From contig NZ_CP108442.1 of NCBI RefSeq assembly GCF_041435355.1, positions 3,348,001-3,412,000 on the forward strand: DNA of 64,000 nucleotides. Direction: 5' to 3'. Position numbers and translations under genes: made by a program. This DNA is from Streptomyces sp. NBC_01276 (GTDB lineage: Bacteria > Actinomycetota > Actinomycetes > Streptomycetales > Streptomycetaceae). Below, piece by piece: positions 7,847-16,135 of this stretch. The notes below the pieces were generated by a model that was not told the DNA's origin, searched no databases, and was given only the letters and a program-made list of their open reading frames with translations. Every line of letters begins with the position of its first letter. The first letter of the stretch is position 1.

Positions 7847-10081
7847 ATGCTTGGATCTACTCACGGCACCCTCACCACCGACTTCCGCGCACGTGTCGAG
7901 GCCTGCGGGGAGACCCCCAGGACGGCCGTCCACTCCACGGCGGCACCGTCCGACGGGGACACGGCCGAACTGGACGTCAGCGGACGGCCCCTGCACTCCG
8001 ATGTGCCCGACCTGGACCGGTTCTTCCGGCCCGAGTCCGTGGCGGTCGTCGGCGCCTCCGACGCCGACGGCAGACCCAACACCGGCATCACGCGGCAGCT
8101 CATCGCCTGGGCCGGGCGCGTCGGCGCCCGCATCCACCCCGTGCACCCCACCCGCGCCACCGTCTTCGGGCTGCCCTGCCACGCCTCCGTGGCCGACCTG
8201 CCCGAAGAGGTGGACCTCGCCGTCCTCCTCGTCTCGGACCCGGCCCCCGTCATCGAGCAACTCGCCGACACCAAGGTGAAGTTCGCGGTGGCCTTCGCCT
8301 CCGGCTTCGCCGAGACCGGCGAAGCGGGCGCCGCCGCCCAGGCCCGCCTGACGACCGCCGTCCAGCGCTCCGGCCTGCGCCTGCTGGGGCCGAACACCAA
8401 CCTCAACGCCTTCGAGGAGTTCCGCGAGGACCTCGAAGGCCCCGCCATCGCCCTCATCACCCAGTCCGGCCACCAGGGCCGCCCCGTCTACACCCTCCAG
8501 GAACTCGGCATCCGCCTGTCCCACTGGGCGCCGACGGGCAACGAGGCCGACCTGGAGACCTCCGATTTCATCTCGTACTTCGCCGAGCAGCCCGAGGTAG
8601 GGGCCATCGCCTGTTACGTCGAGGGCCTCAAGGACGGCCGCCAGTTCCTCCTGGCCGCCGACCGGGCCGCCCGCAACGGCGTCCCCGTCGTCGCCGTCAA
8701 GGTGGGCCGCACCGAGACCGGCGCCCGTACGGCCGCCTCCCACACCGGCAAGCTCACCGGGGCCGACACCGTCGTGGACGCCGCCATGCGGCAGTTCGGC
8801 GTGATCCGCGTCGACGGGCTGGACGAGCTCCAGGACACCGCCGCCCTCCTCGCCCGGGCCCGTGCGCCCCGGGCGGACGGGGTGGTCGTCTACTCCATCT
8901 CCGGCGGCACCGGCGCCCACTTCTCCGACCTCGCCACCGAGGCGGGCCTGACCCTGCCCACCCTCTCCGAGGCCAAGCAGCGGGAACTCCACCAGTGGAT
9001 CCCCGAGTACCTGGGCGTCGCCAACCCCGTCGACAACGGCGGCCACCCCGTCGGCGACTGGCGCGGCCGCAAGATCATCGACGCGATCCTCGCCGACCCC
9101 TCCGTCGGCGTCCTGATCTGCCCGATCACCGGCCCCTTCCCCCCGATGAGCGACCGGCTCGCCCAGGACCTGGTGGACGCGGCCGAACAGACGGACAAAC
9201 TCGTCTGCGTCATCTGGGGCTCCCCCATAGGCACCGAGGAGGCCTACCGCACCACCCTGCTCGGCTCCTCCCGCGTGGCCACCTTCCGCACCTTCGGCAA
9301 CTGCATCACCGCCGTCCGCGCCTACCTCGGCCACCACCGCTTCACCGCCTCCTACCGCTCCCCCTTCGACGACGCCCCGCGCACCCCCTCCCCGTCCTTC
9401 CGCAAGGCCCAGGCCCTGATGCGGCCCGGCCAGCAGCTCAGCGAACACGCGGCCAAGCAGCTCCTGCGCGCCTACGGGATCCGGGTCCCCCGCGAGCAGC
9501 TCGTCACCAGCGCGGCGGCGGCCGTCCGGGCCGCCGGCCTGGTCGGCTACCCGGTCGTCATGAAGGCCTCGGGCCCCCAGCTGGGGCACAAGACCGAACT
9601 GGGACTGGTCAAGATCGGCCTCACGTCGGCGAGCCAGATCCGCGACGCGTACCGGGAACTCACCGACATCGCCCGCTACGAGAACATCCCTCTGGACGGC
9701 GTCCTCGTCTGCCAGATGGTCGAGCGGGGCGTCGAGATGGTCGTCGGCGTCACCCAGGACGACCTCTTCGGCCCCACCGTCACCGTGGGCCTCGGGGGCG
9801 TCCTGGTGGAGGTCCTGCACGACGCGGCGGTACGCGTACCGCCCTTCGGCGAGGACCAGGCCCGCCACATGCTCACCGAACTGCGCGGCCACCCGCTCCT
9901 GGAGGGGGTCAGGGGCGCCCCCCCGGCCGACGTGGACGCACTGGTGGAGGTCATCCTCCGGGTCCAGCGGATGGCGCTGGAACTGGGTGACGTCCTGTCC
10001 GAGCTGGACATCAACCCCCTGATGGTCCTCCCCCGGGGCCAGGGGGCGGTGGCCCTGGACGCCCTGGCCGTCTGCCGCTGA
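7847..10081 (+). CDS. ADP-forming acyl-CoA synthetase (acetate--CoA ligase family)
   Basis: The 744-residue product is a fused alpha-beta NDP-forming acyl-CoA synthetase. In order it shows a CoA-binding Rossmann domain (SVAVVGASDADGRPNTG near residue 60), succinyl-CoA-ligase-like domains with the conserved SHTGKLTGAD segment near residue 299, and a C-terminal ATP-grasp domain (GYPVVMKASGPQLGHKTELG near residue 565, and ELDINPLMV near the end). It makes an acyl-CoA from a free acid with ATP hydrolysis to ADP, through a phosphohistidine. ATG 7847 was chosen because an AGGAG lies before it, whereas ATG 7805 has none. Two operators sit just upstream and an enoyl-CoA hydratase gene follows, so it probably activates the carboxylic acid feeding this pathway. 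Confidence 0.9.
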   Translation: MLGSTHGTLTTDFRARVEACGETPRTAVHSTAAPSDGDTAELDVSGRPLHSDVPDLDRFFRPESVAVVGASDADGRPNTGITRQLIAWAGRVGARIHPVHPTRATVFGLPCHASVADLPEEVDLAVLLVSDPAPVIEQLADTKVKFAVAFASGFAETGEAGAAAQARLTTAVQRSGLRLLGPNTNLNAFEEFREDLEGPAIALITQSGHQGRPVYTLQELGIRLSHWAPTGNEADLETSDFISYFAEQPEVGAIACYVEGLKDGRQFLLAADRAARNGVPVVAVKVGRTETGARTAASHTGKLTGADTVVDAAMRQFGVIRVDGLDELQDTAALLARARAPRADGVVVYSISGGTGAHFSDLATEAGLTLPTLSEAKQRELHQWIPEYLGVANPVDNGGHPVGDWRGRKIIDAILADPSVGVLICPITGPFPPMSDRLAQDLVDAAEQTDKLVCVIWGSPIGTEEAYRTTLLGSSRVATFRTFGNCITAVRAYLGHHRFTASYRSPFDDAPRTPSPSFRKAQALMRPGQQLSEHAAKQLLRAYGIRVPREQLVTSAAAAVRAAGLVGYPVVMKASGPQLGHKTELGLVKIGLTSASQIRDAYRELTDIARYENIPLDGVLVCQMVERGVEMVVGVTQDDLFGPTVTVGLGGVLVEVLHDAAVRVPPFGEDQARHMLTELRGHPLLEGVRGAPPADVDALVEVILRVQRMALELGDVLSELDINPLMVLPRGQGAVALDALAVCR

Positions 10082-10100
10082 CCTGGCCGGTCGTTTCCCG

Positions 10101-10170
10101 GGGCCCCGCGCCCACACCCCGGGGGCCGGCCCCCGGACCCCCGCGCCTCGAACGCCGGCGGGGCTGGATT
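10101..10170. repeat. GC-rich intergenic hairpin element of the type dispersed in Streptomyces
   Basis: The gap between the acyl-CoA ligase and the enoyl-CoA hydratase contains CCCCGGGGGCCGGCCCCCGG-like inverted repeats followed by a CGCCTCGAACGCCGGCGGGG segment. I recognise this as resembling a sequence found in many intergenic regions of Streptomyces genomes. It can fold strongly and may attenuate or stabilise the message between the two genes. Confidence 0.5.
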
Positions 10171-10243
10171 TCACCCGGCCCCGCGCCCCGGAAGCCCGCC
10201 CGGCCATCGCCTCCGACCCGCCAACCCCCCGAACGGAGCCCCC

Positions 10244-11047
10244 GTGGACGAGGTCCTGCACCGCCTGGAGGGCGGCGTCTCCTGGATCACCCTCAACCGC
10301 CCCGAGGCCTTGAACGCCGTCACCTGGGAGCAGCGCGAGCACGTCATCGCCCTGCTCGCCGAGGCCTCCGCCGACCCCGCCGTACGGGCCGTCGTCCTCA
10401 CCGCCACCGGCAAGGGCTTCTGCGCGGGCGCCGACCTCCGCAGCTCACCCCCCGCCACGCCCACCGCGCCGCAGGCCCCCCGTACCGCCGGCGACGTATC
10501 CCGCATGATCCGCCTCGGCGCACAGCGCCTGATCACGGCGGTGCTGGACTGCGAGAAGCCCGTCATCGCCGCGGTCAACGGCACCGCCGCCGGCATCGGC
10601 GCCCACCTCGCGCTCGCCTGCGATCTGGTGATCGCCGCCGAAGGCGCCCGCTTCATCGAGGTGTTCGTCCGCCGCGGCCTCGTCCCCGACGGTGGCGGCG
10701 CCTACCTCCTGCCCCGCCTCCTCGGCCCGCAGAAGGCCAAGGAGCTGCTGTTCTTCGGCGACGCCGTCCCCGCCGAGGAGGCGGCCCGCCTCGGCCTCGT
10801 CAACAAGGTGGTCCCCGCCGACGGGCTGGAGGCCGCTGCCCGCGCCTGGGCCGAGCGCCTCGCCCAGGGCCCGACCCGCGCCCTGGTGCTGACCAAGCAG
10901 CTGGTCAACGCCTCCCTGGACAGCGACCGGGCGACCGCGCTGGCCGCCGAGGCCACCGCCCAGGAGCTGAACATGACCACGGCCGACGCGAACGAGGGCG
11001 TGGCCGCCTTCAAGGAGCGCCGCACGCCCGAGTACCGGGGCCGCTGA
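10244..11047 (+). CDS. Enoyl-CoA hydratase/isomerase (crotonase family)
   Basis: The 267-aa product has the crotonase oxyanion-hole segments GFCAGADL (about residues 60-67) and VNGTAAGIGAHLALACDLV (about 108-126). In the active-site helix the sequence reads GLVPDGGGAYLLPRLLG, with an Asp in the PDGGG turn as in PaaG-like isomerase/hydratases, instead of the classical second Glu of mitochondrial crotonase. This suggests a ring-acyl-CoA or unsaturated-acyl-CoA isomerase/hydratase, though the substrate is unknown. It starts at GTG 10244 after a GGAG. It lies 162 bp after the acyl-CoA ligase on the same strand and probably shares its transcript, since no operator separates them. Confidence 0.9.
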   Translation: MDEVLHRLEGGVSWITLNRPEALNAVTWEQREHVIALLAEASADPAVRAVVLTATGKGFCAGADLRSSPPATPTAPQAPRTAGDVSRMIRLGAQRLITAVLDCEKPVIAAVNGTAAGIGAHLALACDLVIAAEGARFIEVFVRRGLVPDGGGAYLLPRLLGPQKAKELLFFGDAVPAEEAARLGLVNKVVPADGLEAAARAWAERLAQGPTRALVLTKQLVNASLDSDRATALAAEATAQELNMTTADANEGVAAFKERRTPEYRGR

Positions 11048-11055
11048 GACCCCGC

Positions 11056-11850
11056 CTACATCTGCGGGTCCGGCCTCAGCAGGGCGAACACCGCCCCGGC
11101 CGGGTCGGAGGCCCACGCGATCCGCCCTACCGCCGGCACGTCCACGGGCGGCATCAGGACCTCGCCGCCCCCGCCCTCGACGGCCGTGACGGTGGCGTCC
11201 ACGTCGGCGACGTTGAAGTAGGGCACCCAGCGCGGCACGATGTTCGATCCCCCGCCGGCGCCCTCGCCCTGCGGGGCGACGCCGCCGAAGGAGCCCTCCT
11301 GCTGGTCGCCGTCGGCGACGCTGAGCACCCGGTACAGCATGCCGGGGGTCCGCATCTCCGCGGCCCGCCACCCGAACAGGCCGCGGTAGAAGGCGACGGC
11401 CGCGACCGGGTCCGGCACGTGCAGCTCCACCCACACCAGGGAGTTCACGTCGGAGGCCAGGCCCAGACCACCGGTCTTGCCGGGCTGCCAGCAGGCGAAC
11501 TCCACGCCCTGCGGGTCGGTGAACTGGGCGAGCCAGCCCTCCCCCATGACGTCCATGGGTTCCATCCGTACGCTCCCGCCCCCGGCCCGGACGGCTTCGG
11601 CGGTGGCGCGGGCGTCGGCGGTCTGGAAGTGCACCATCCAGGCGGACCGGGCCCCCTCCTCGGTGAGCGGGCCGAGCGCGGCGACGGTCTTGCCCTGGAG
11701 CTGGAAGAAGCCGTACCCGCCGGCCTCGGGCCCGGCGGAGACGAACTTCCAGCCGAAGACCCGGGCGTAGAAGGCGGCGGCGGCCGCGGTGTCGGGGCTG
11801 CCGAGGTCGAGCCAGTTGGGGGATCCGGTGCGGAAGTCGGTGCCGAGCAT
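11056..11850 (-). CDS. VOC-family protein with two glyoxalase/dioxygenase-like domains
   Basis: The 264-residue protein contains two beta-alpha-beta-beta-beta modules of the vicinal-oxygen-chelate superfamily. The first begins GSPNWLDLGSPDTAAAAAFY (about residues 9-28) and the second VNSLVWVELHVPDPVAAVAFY (about 135-155), each followed by the typical F-G-W strand. Tandem VOC proteins of this length in Streptomyces are often annotated as glyoxalase/bleomycin-resistance proteins, or occur as antibiotic-associated hydroxylase-like proteins, but without clear metal ligands the activity remains open. The ATG at 11850 is preceded by GGAGGAG. It is convergent with the enoyl-CoA hydratase. Confidence 0.85.
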   Translation of the reverse strand: MLGTDFRTGSPNWLDLGSPDTAAAAAFYARVFGWKFVSAGPEAGGYGFFQLQGKTVAALGPLTEEGARSAWMVHFQTADARATAEAVRAGGGSVRMEPMDVMGEGWLAQFTDPQGVEFACWQPGKTGGLGLASDVNSLVWVELHVPDPVAAVAFYRGLFGWRAAEMRTPGMLYRVLSVADGDQQEGSFGGVAPQGEGAGGGSNIVPRWVPYFNVADVDATVTAVEGGGGEVLMPPVDVPAVGRIAWASDPAGAVFALLRPDPQM

Positions 11851-11981
11851 GGCTTCTCCTCCTGGAGTACGGGGACGCCTGTACGAGTCCACCCGCCACC
11901 ATGCCGAGCCCCCGCGCGCGGGGGCCCGTACGGGCCACGAGGGCCGGGGCGTTTCACCCGTTCGGGCGCCCCCCTTCCTAT

Positions 11982-11996
11982 CTGACGAACCGTCAG
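11982..11996. promoter_or_regulatory. Inverted-repeat operator (regulon site 3)
   Basis: The perfect palindrome CTGACG-AAC-CGTCAG lies 17 bp upstream of the flavin reductase start, close enough to overlap the promoter or leader. Confidence 0.8.
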
Positions 11997-12013
11997 GTTC
12001 AATCGGTGGCGTG

Positions 12014-12640
12014 ATGGGACACGCAGGGATGGCGGCCACCGTCGTCCGATACCTCAGGTCGGTCGGCTCCCCCACCTCCACGGGGGCGGAGCCCGACCGC
12101 GTCGACGCCCTGCCCCGCCCCGACCTGCGGGCCGTCGGGGAGGACGAGCGCGCGCCCGTCAGCCCCGCCGAGTTCCGGGCCGTCCTCGGGAACTTCGCGA
12201 GCGGGGTCACCGTCATCACCGCCCCGGCGGCGGAGGGGGAGGAGGGCCCGGCCGGCTTCGCCTGCCAGTCCTTCGCCTCGCTCTCCCTGGACCCGCCCCT
12301 GGTCACCTTCATGGTGGCCCGTACGTCGACCACCTGGCCGCGGATCGCCCGCGCCGGGGTGTTCTGCGTCAACATCCTCGGGGCCGAGCAGGGCGAACTG
12401 TGCCGGTCCTTCGCGGTGAGCGGCGCCGACAAGTTCGCCGGGATCGCCCACCGGCCCGCGCCCGTCACCGGATCGCCCCAGCTCGACGCCGTGCCCGCCT
12501 GGATCGACTGCCGGATCCACGCCGTCCACACCGGCGGGGACCACCTGATCGTGGTGGGCCGGGTCGAGGCCATGGGCGCGGCCGGCGAGGGCGACCCGCT
12601 CCTCTTCCACAAGGGCCGCTTCGGCCGCCTGGCCGACTGA
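12014..12640 (+). CDS. Flavin reductase (FMN-binding split barrel) domain protein
   Basis: The 208-aa product carries the flavin reductase-like domain from about residue 55: FRAVLGNFASGVTVIT is the standard opening, followed by GFACQSFASLSLDPPLVTFMV and a C-terminal GDPLLFHKGRFGRL. Such proteins reduce FMN or FAD with NAD(P)H for a partner monooxygenase, for instance HsaB with HsaA in steroid ring cleavage. No two-component monooxygenase partner lies beside it; the FMO at 6.5 kb is self-sufficient by type. About 50 N-terminal residues precede the domain and are unlike the core. ATG 12014 is directly preceded by a GTG that could also serve. The operator at 11982 places it in the catabolic regulon. 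Confidence 0.85.
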   Translation: MGHAGMAATVVRYLRSVGSPTSTGAEPDRVDALPRPDLRAVGEDERAPVSPAEFRAVLGNFASGVTVITAPAAEGEEGPAGFACQSFASLSLDPPLVTFMVARTSTTWPRIARAGVFCVNILGAEQGELCRSFAVSGADKFAGIAHRPAPVTGSPQLDAVPAWIDCRIHAVHTGGDHLIVVGRVEAMGAAGEGDPLLFHKGRFGRLAD

Positions 12641-12918
12641 CGTTCGCGGGTGCCGCGGAGGGCGCCGCCGTCCCCGTACGCGTCACCCTGGACAGCGGGG
12701 CCGCCCCGGAGGGCGCCGCCCTGCCCGGTGCCGCGCCCGTCGACGCGCTGTGGGGCGGGCCCGCCCGGCACCGGATCGTGGTGACGGGCGGGCTCTCCGA
12801 ACGGTCCCTCGACGCCCTGGGGTGGCCGGCCGCGTTCCTCGCCGAGGGCTGCGCCGCGCAGGGCGTGACCGGCCCCCTGCTGCTCACCGCCACCCCGTAC
12901 GGCGCGCCTAGAAGGTGA
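12640..12918 (+). other. Coding-like open frame without a normal start codon
   Basis: Directly after the flavin reductase stop, a different frame runs open to TGA at 12918. Nearly every third position is G or C and its translation is protein-like (for example HRIVVTGGLSERSL and GPLLLTATPYGAP). No ATG or GTG is found at its beginning; a CTG overlapping the flavin reductase stop at 12637 is the only candidate, and GTG codons occur only half-way. It overlaps the 3' end of the convergent alcohol dehydrogenase by about ten bases. It may be a gene using CTG, a remnant, or a frame lost through an indel. Confidence 0.3.
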
Positions 12919-13975
12919 GCACCCCGCGCGCCACCCGTCCGTGGTGGGCATCGTCGACGGCCTTCGCGAAGTCCTCCACCGGGTAGGTCTCCGTCACCAG
13001 TTCGTCCAGCAGCAGCTTCCCCTGCCGGTACAGCTCGGCGTACAGGGCGATGTCGCGCTGGGGGCGCGAGGACCCGTACCGGCAGCCCATGATCGTCTTG
13101 TCCAGGTACATGGACGACACGAGGAAGGACGCCTCCTCCTTGAAGCCGGGCACGCCGAGCAGGACGGCCTGCCCGTGCCGGTCCAGCAGGTCGATCGCCT
13201 GCCGGATCAGCTTGACACTGCCCACGCACTCGAAGGCGTGGTCCGCGCCCGTCGGCAGGATCTCGCGGACGGCGGCCGGGGTGTCCGCCACCGCCGAGGC
13301 GTCGATGAAGTGGGTGGCGCCGAACTGCCGGGCCACCGCCTCCTTGGCCGGGTTCGCGTCCACCGCCACGATGGTGGTGGCTCCCGCGATCCGCGCGCCC
13401 TGGAGCACGTTGAGCCCGATGCCGCCGGTGCCGATGACGACCACCGACTCGCCCCGGTCCACCTTCGCCCGGTTCAGGACGGCCCCGACGCCCGTGAGCA
13501 CCCCGCAGCCGATCAGCGCGGCCGAGGCCGGCGGGATGTCTGCGGGGATCTTCACCGCCTGGACGGCCCTGACGATCGTGCGCTCCGCGAAGGCCGAGTT
13601 GGAGGCGAACTGGTAGAGCGGCTTCCCGCCGCGGGAGAACGGCTGCTGCGGCATCCCGATCGCCTTGCGGCACATGGTGGGCCGGCCCCGGTCGCAGTCG
13701 GCGCACGCCCCGCAGTTCGCGAGCGTCGACAGGGCCACGTGGTCGCCGGGCGCCACGTGCGTGACCCCGGCGCCGACCGCCTCCACCACCCCCGCGCCCT
13801 CGTGCCCGAGCACCACCGGCGGCGGGAACGGGATCGTCCCGTCGATCACCGACAGGTCGCTGTGGCACAGCCCCGCCGCACCGATCGCGACGAGCACCTC
13901 CCCCGGCCCCGGATCCCGGATCTCCAGGTCCGCGACCACCTGGGCCTGCTTGCCGTCGAACACGACGCCTCTCAC
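12908..13975 (-). CDS. Zinc-dependent alcohol dehydrogenase (MDR superfamily)
   Basis: The 355-residue product is a medium-chain dehydrogenase. It has the catalytic-zinc motif GHEGAGVVEAVG with the upstream Cys-His pair (GLCHSDL), and a structural-zinc lobe with four cysteines in NCGACADCDRGRPTMC. The NAD-binding motif is VVIGTGGIGLNVLQGARIAGA near residue 175. It oxidises an alcohol or reduces an aldehyde, with NAD(H). The sequence is close to the class III-like group often found in actinobacterial acyl-CoA catabolic clusters. It starts with GTG at 13975, which overlaps the stop of the acyl-CoA dehydrogenase by four bases, so the two are translationally coupled in the operon that begins with the SDR. 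Confidence 0.92.
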   Translation of the reverse strand: MRGVVFDGKQAQVVADLEIRDPGPGEVLVAIGAAGLCHSDLSVIDGTIPFPPPVVLGHEGAGVVEAVGAGVTHVAPGDHVALSTLANCGACADCDRGRPTMCRKAIGMPQQPFSRGGKPLYQFASNSAFAERTIVRAVQAVKIPADIPPASAALIGCGVLTGVGAVLNRAKVDRGESVVVIGTGGIGLNVLQGARIAGATTIVAVDANPAKEAVARQFGATHFIDASAVADTPAAVREILPTGADHAFECVGSVKLIRQAIDLLDRHGQAVLLGVPGFKEEASFLVSSMYLDKTIMGCRYGSSRPQRDIALYAELYRQGKLLLDELVTETYPVEDFAKAVDDAHHGRVARGVLTF

Positions 13976-15171
13976 CTGGGCTCCTTAGGCAGGCCGAGCA
14001 CCCGCTCGGCGATGATGTTCCGCTGGATCTCGTCCGAGCCGCCGTAGATGGTGTCGGCGCGGGTGAACAGGAAGAGGCGCTGTTCCTCGTCGAGCCCCGC
14101 CCCGTACGGGACCTGCGGCGACCACGGGCCGGGTCCGGCGGTCGCCGCCGCGCCCCGTACGGCCACGGCCAGCTCGCCGAGCCGCCGGTGCCAGCGGCCC
14201 CACAGCAGCTTGGCCACGCTCGGCGCGCCCGCGTCCCCGGCGGTCCCGAGGGTGCGCAGGGCGTTCCACCGCATGGTCCGCAGCTCGGCCCACTGGCGTA
14301 CGAGGTCGTCGCGCAGGGCGGGGTCGGGGGCTGCGGAGGCCACGTAGGCGTCGATCACCCGTTCCAGTTCGGCCGCGAAGCCGATCTGCTGGACGAGGGT
14401 GGACACGCCCCGTTCGAGGGCGAGCAGGCCCATGGCGACGGTCCAGCCGTTGCCCTCCCCGCCGACGACGTCGGTGGCGACGGCGCCGTCGAAGAAGACC
14501 TCGTTGAACTCGGCGGTGCCGGACATCTGGCGGATGGGCCGGACCTCGATCCGGCCGGGCTGGTCCATGGGCACGAGGAGGAAGGACAGGCCCCGGTGGC
14601 GGCGCGAACCGGCTTCGGTGCGGGCCAGGACGAAGCACCGGTCGGCGTCGTGGGCGAGGGAGGTCCAGATCTTCTGCCCGGTGACGCGCAGCAGCCCGTC
14701 GGCCGGGTCGCGCACGGCGGTGGTGCGCACCCCGGCCAGGTCGGATCCGGCGCCGGGTTCGCTGTAGCCCTGGCACCACAGTTCCTCGCCGCGGGCGATG
14801 GCGGGGAGGTGGCGGGCCTGCTGTTCGGGGGTGCCGTAGGCGATCAGGGTGGGGGCGAGGAGGTTCTCGCCGATGTGGCCGACCCGGCCGGGTGCGCGCA
14901 GCGCCGCGTACTCCTCGGCCCAGACGACCTGGCCGGTGAGGGAGAGCCGTTGCTGCCCGTAGGTCCCGGCGGGCAGGTCCCAGCCCGTGCCGATCCAGCC
15001 GCCGCGGCCGAGTTCCCGTTCCCAGGCGCGGCGGGTGGCCACCTCCTGGTGCTCGCTGCCGGGCCCGCCGAGGCCGACGGCCCGTTCGTAGGGGCCCGTG
15101 AGGTGCTGTGCGAGCCAGGCGCGGGCGCGGGGCCGCAGCTCCCCGTCCTCGGTCCCGAAGCTGAAGTCCAC
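13972..15171 (-). CDS. Acyl-CoA dehydrogenase
   Basis: The 399-aa product shows the full acyl-CoA dehydrogenase architecture: N-terminal helical domain, the middle-domain signature WCQGYSEPGAGSDLAGVRT near residue 135, IWTSLAHDADRCFVLART, and a C-terminal FAD-contact segment TIYGGSDEIQRNIIAERVLGLP. It introduces a 2,3-double bond into an acyl-CoA, passing electrons to ETF. Its start is GTG 15171. The gene lies 10 bp after the SDR gene and overlaps the alcohol dehydrogenase gene, in an operon probably controlled by the operator at 16116. The closest relative in the window is the dehydrogenase at 38.5 kb, which carries almost the same signature motifs. Confidence 0.93.
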   Translation of the reverse strand: MDFSFGTEDGELRPRARAWLAQHLTGPYERAVGLGGPGSEHQEVATRRAWERELGRGGWIGTGWDLPAGTYGQQRLSLTGQVVWAEEYAALRAPGRVGHIGENLLAPTLIAYGTPEQQARHLPAIARGEELWCQGYSEPGAGSDLAGVRTTAVRDPADGLLRVTGQKIWTSLAHDADRCFVLARTEAGSRRHRGLSFLLVPMDQPGRIEVRPIRQMSGTAEFNEVFFDGAVATDVVGGEGNGWTVAMGLLALERGVSTLVQQIGFAAELERVIDAYVASAAPDPALRDDLVRQWAELRTMRWNALRTLGTAGDAGAPSVAKLLWGRWHRRLGELAVAVRGAAATAGPGPWSPQVPYGAGLDEEQRLFLFTRADTIYGGSDEIQRNIIAERVLGLPKEPR

Positions 15172-15181
15172 CGGCTCCCCC

Positions 15182-16093
15182 TCACGCGTTGGGGCGGTCC
15201 TTGGCGGCCGCCGCCCTTGCCATGGCCTCCAGTTGCGCGAGCATCGGCATCGGGTCGGTGCCGACGGTGCCGGGCAGGAAGTCGGCGATCTTCTCGGGGG
15301 TCCAGGAGCCTTCGGCGTAGCCGGCGCGCAGTTCGCGGGGCTGCGCCCAGACGGCGATCTTGGGTCCGGCGATCGTGTAGACCTGCCCGGTGATGCCCTC
15401 GTCCTTGGCGCGGTCGCTGAGGAGGTAGGTGACGAGGGCGGCGACGTCCTCGGGCTCGCCGATCTCCTTGAGTTCCATGGGGACGTTCGCGGACATGCGG
15501 GTGCGGGCGACGGGGGCGACGGCGTTGGCGGTGACCCCGTACTTGTTGAGGCCGAGGGCGGCGCTGCGGACGAGGGAGATGATCCCGCCCTTGGCGGCGC
15601 TGTAGTTGGCCTGGGCGACGGAGCCCTGGTGGTTGCCGCTGGTGAAGCCGATGAGGGTGCCGGTGCCCTGCCTGCGCATGACGGCGGAGGCCGCCCGGAA
15701 GACGGTGAAGGTGCCCTTGAGGTGGGTGGCGACGACCGGGTCCCATTCGGCTTCGGACATGTTGAACAGCATCCGTTCGCGCAGGATGCCGGCGACGCAG
15801 ACGACGCCGTCGATGCGCCCGTACTGGGCGAGGGCGGTGTCGACGATGCGCTGTCCGCCCTCCATGGTGGAGATGTCGTCCGCGACGGCGACGGCCTGCC
15901 CTCCGGCGGCGGTGATCTCCTTGACCACGGCCTCGGCGACCTCGCTGGTGGGCTCGCCGCCCTCGATCCCGACGCCGTAGTCGTTGACGACGACCCGGGC
16001 GCCCTCGGCGGCGGCGGCGAGTGCCACGGCCCGCCCGATGCCCCGGCCCGCGCCGGTGACGGCGACGACCTTGCCTGCCAAGAAGTTCCCCAC
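15182..16093 (-). CDS. Short-chain dehydrogenase/reductase
   Basis: This 303-residue protein has the classical SDR cofactor motif TGAGRGIG (residues 14-21), the NDYG segment that binds the adenine ribose, the catalytic Ser in GFTSGN and the YSAAK catalytic dyad near residue 165. A C-terminal extension of about 50 residues beyond the normal SDR core resembles the hydroxyacyl-CoA dehydrogenase-type SDRs of peroxisomal multifunctional enzymes and of actinobacterial steroid genes. It probably oxidises a 3-hydroxyacyl-CoA or a ring alcohol. It begins with GTG 16093, 22 bp from the operator at 16116, and heads the operon with acyl-CoA dehydrogenase and alcohol dehydrogenase. Confidence 0.92.
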   Translation of the reverse strand: MGNFLAGKVVAVTGAGRGIGRAVALAAAAEGARVVVNDYGVGIEGGEPTSEVAEAVVKEITAAGGQAVAVADDISTMEGGQRIVDTALAQYGRIDGVVCVAGILRERMLFNMSEAEWDPVVATHLKGTFTVFRAASAVMRRQGTGTLIGFTSGNHQGSVAQANYSAAKGGIISLVRSAALGLNKYGVTANAVAPVARTRMSANVPMELKEIGEPEDVAALVTYLLSDRAKDEGITGQVYTIAGPKIAVWAQPRELRAGYAEGSWTPEKIADFLPGTVGTDPMPMLAQLEAMARAAAAKDRPNA

Positions 16094-16115
16094 GTCCGGC
16101 CCCTTCCCGCGTTTT

Positions 16116-16130
16116 CTGACGGTCCGTTAG
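16116..16130. promoter_or_regulatory. Inverted-repeat operator between divergent genes (regulon site 4)
   Basis: CTGACG-GTC-CGTTAG is a one-mismatch version of the operator. It is centred in the 42-bp gap between the divergent SDR and cyclase-family genes and can control both. Confidence 0.75.
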
Positions 16131-16135
16131 ATTCT

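Noticed and set aside
7799..10342. Very long open frames on the strand opposite the acyl-CoA ligase gene
   Set aside because: They mirror the GC-rich third positions of the real gene, have no ribosome binding site and give low-complexity Gly/Val/Asp/Arg-rich sequence. The same holds for the frames opposite the toxins, the S9 peptidase and the CHAP genes.
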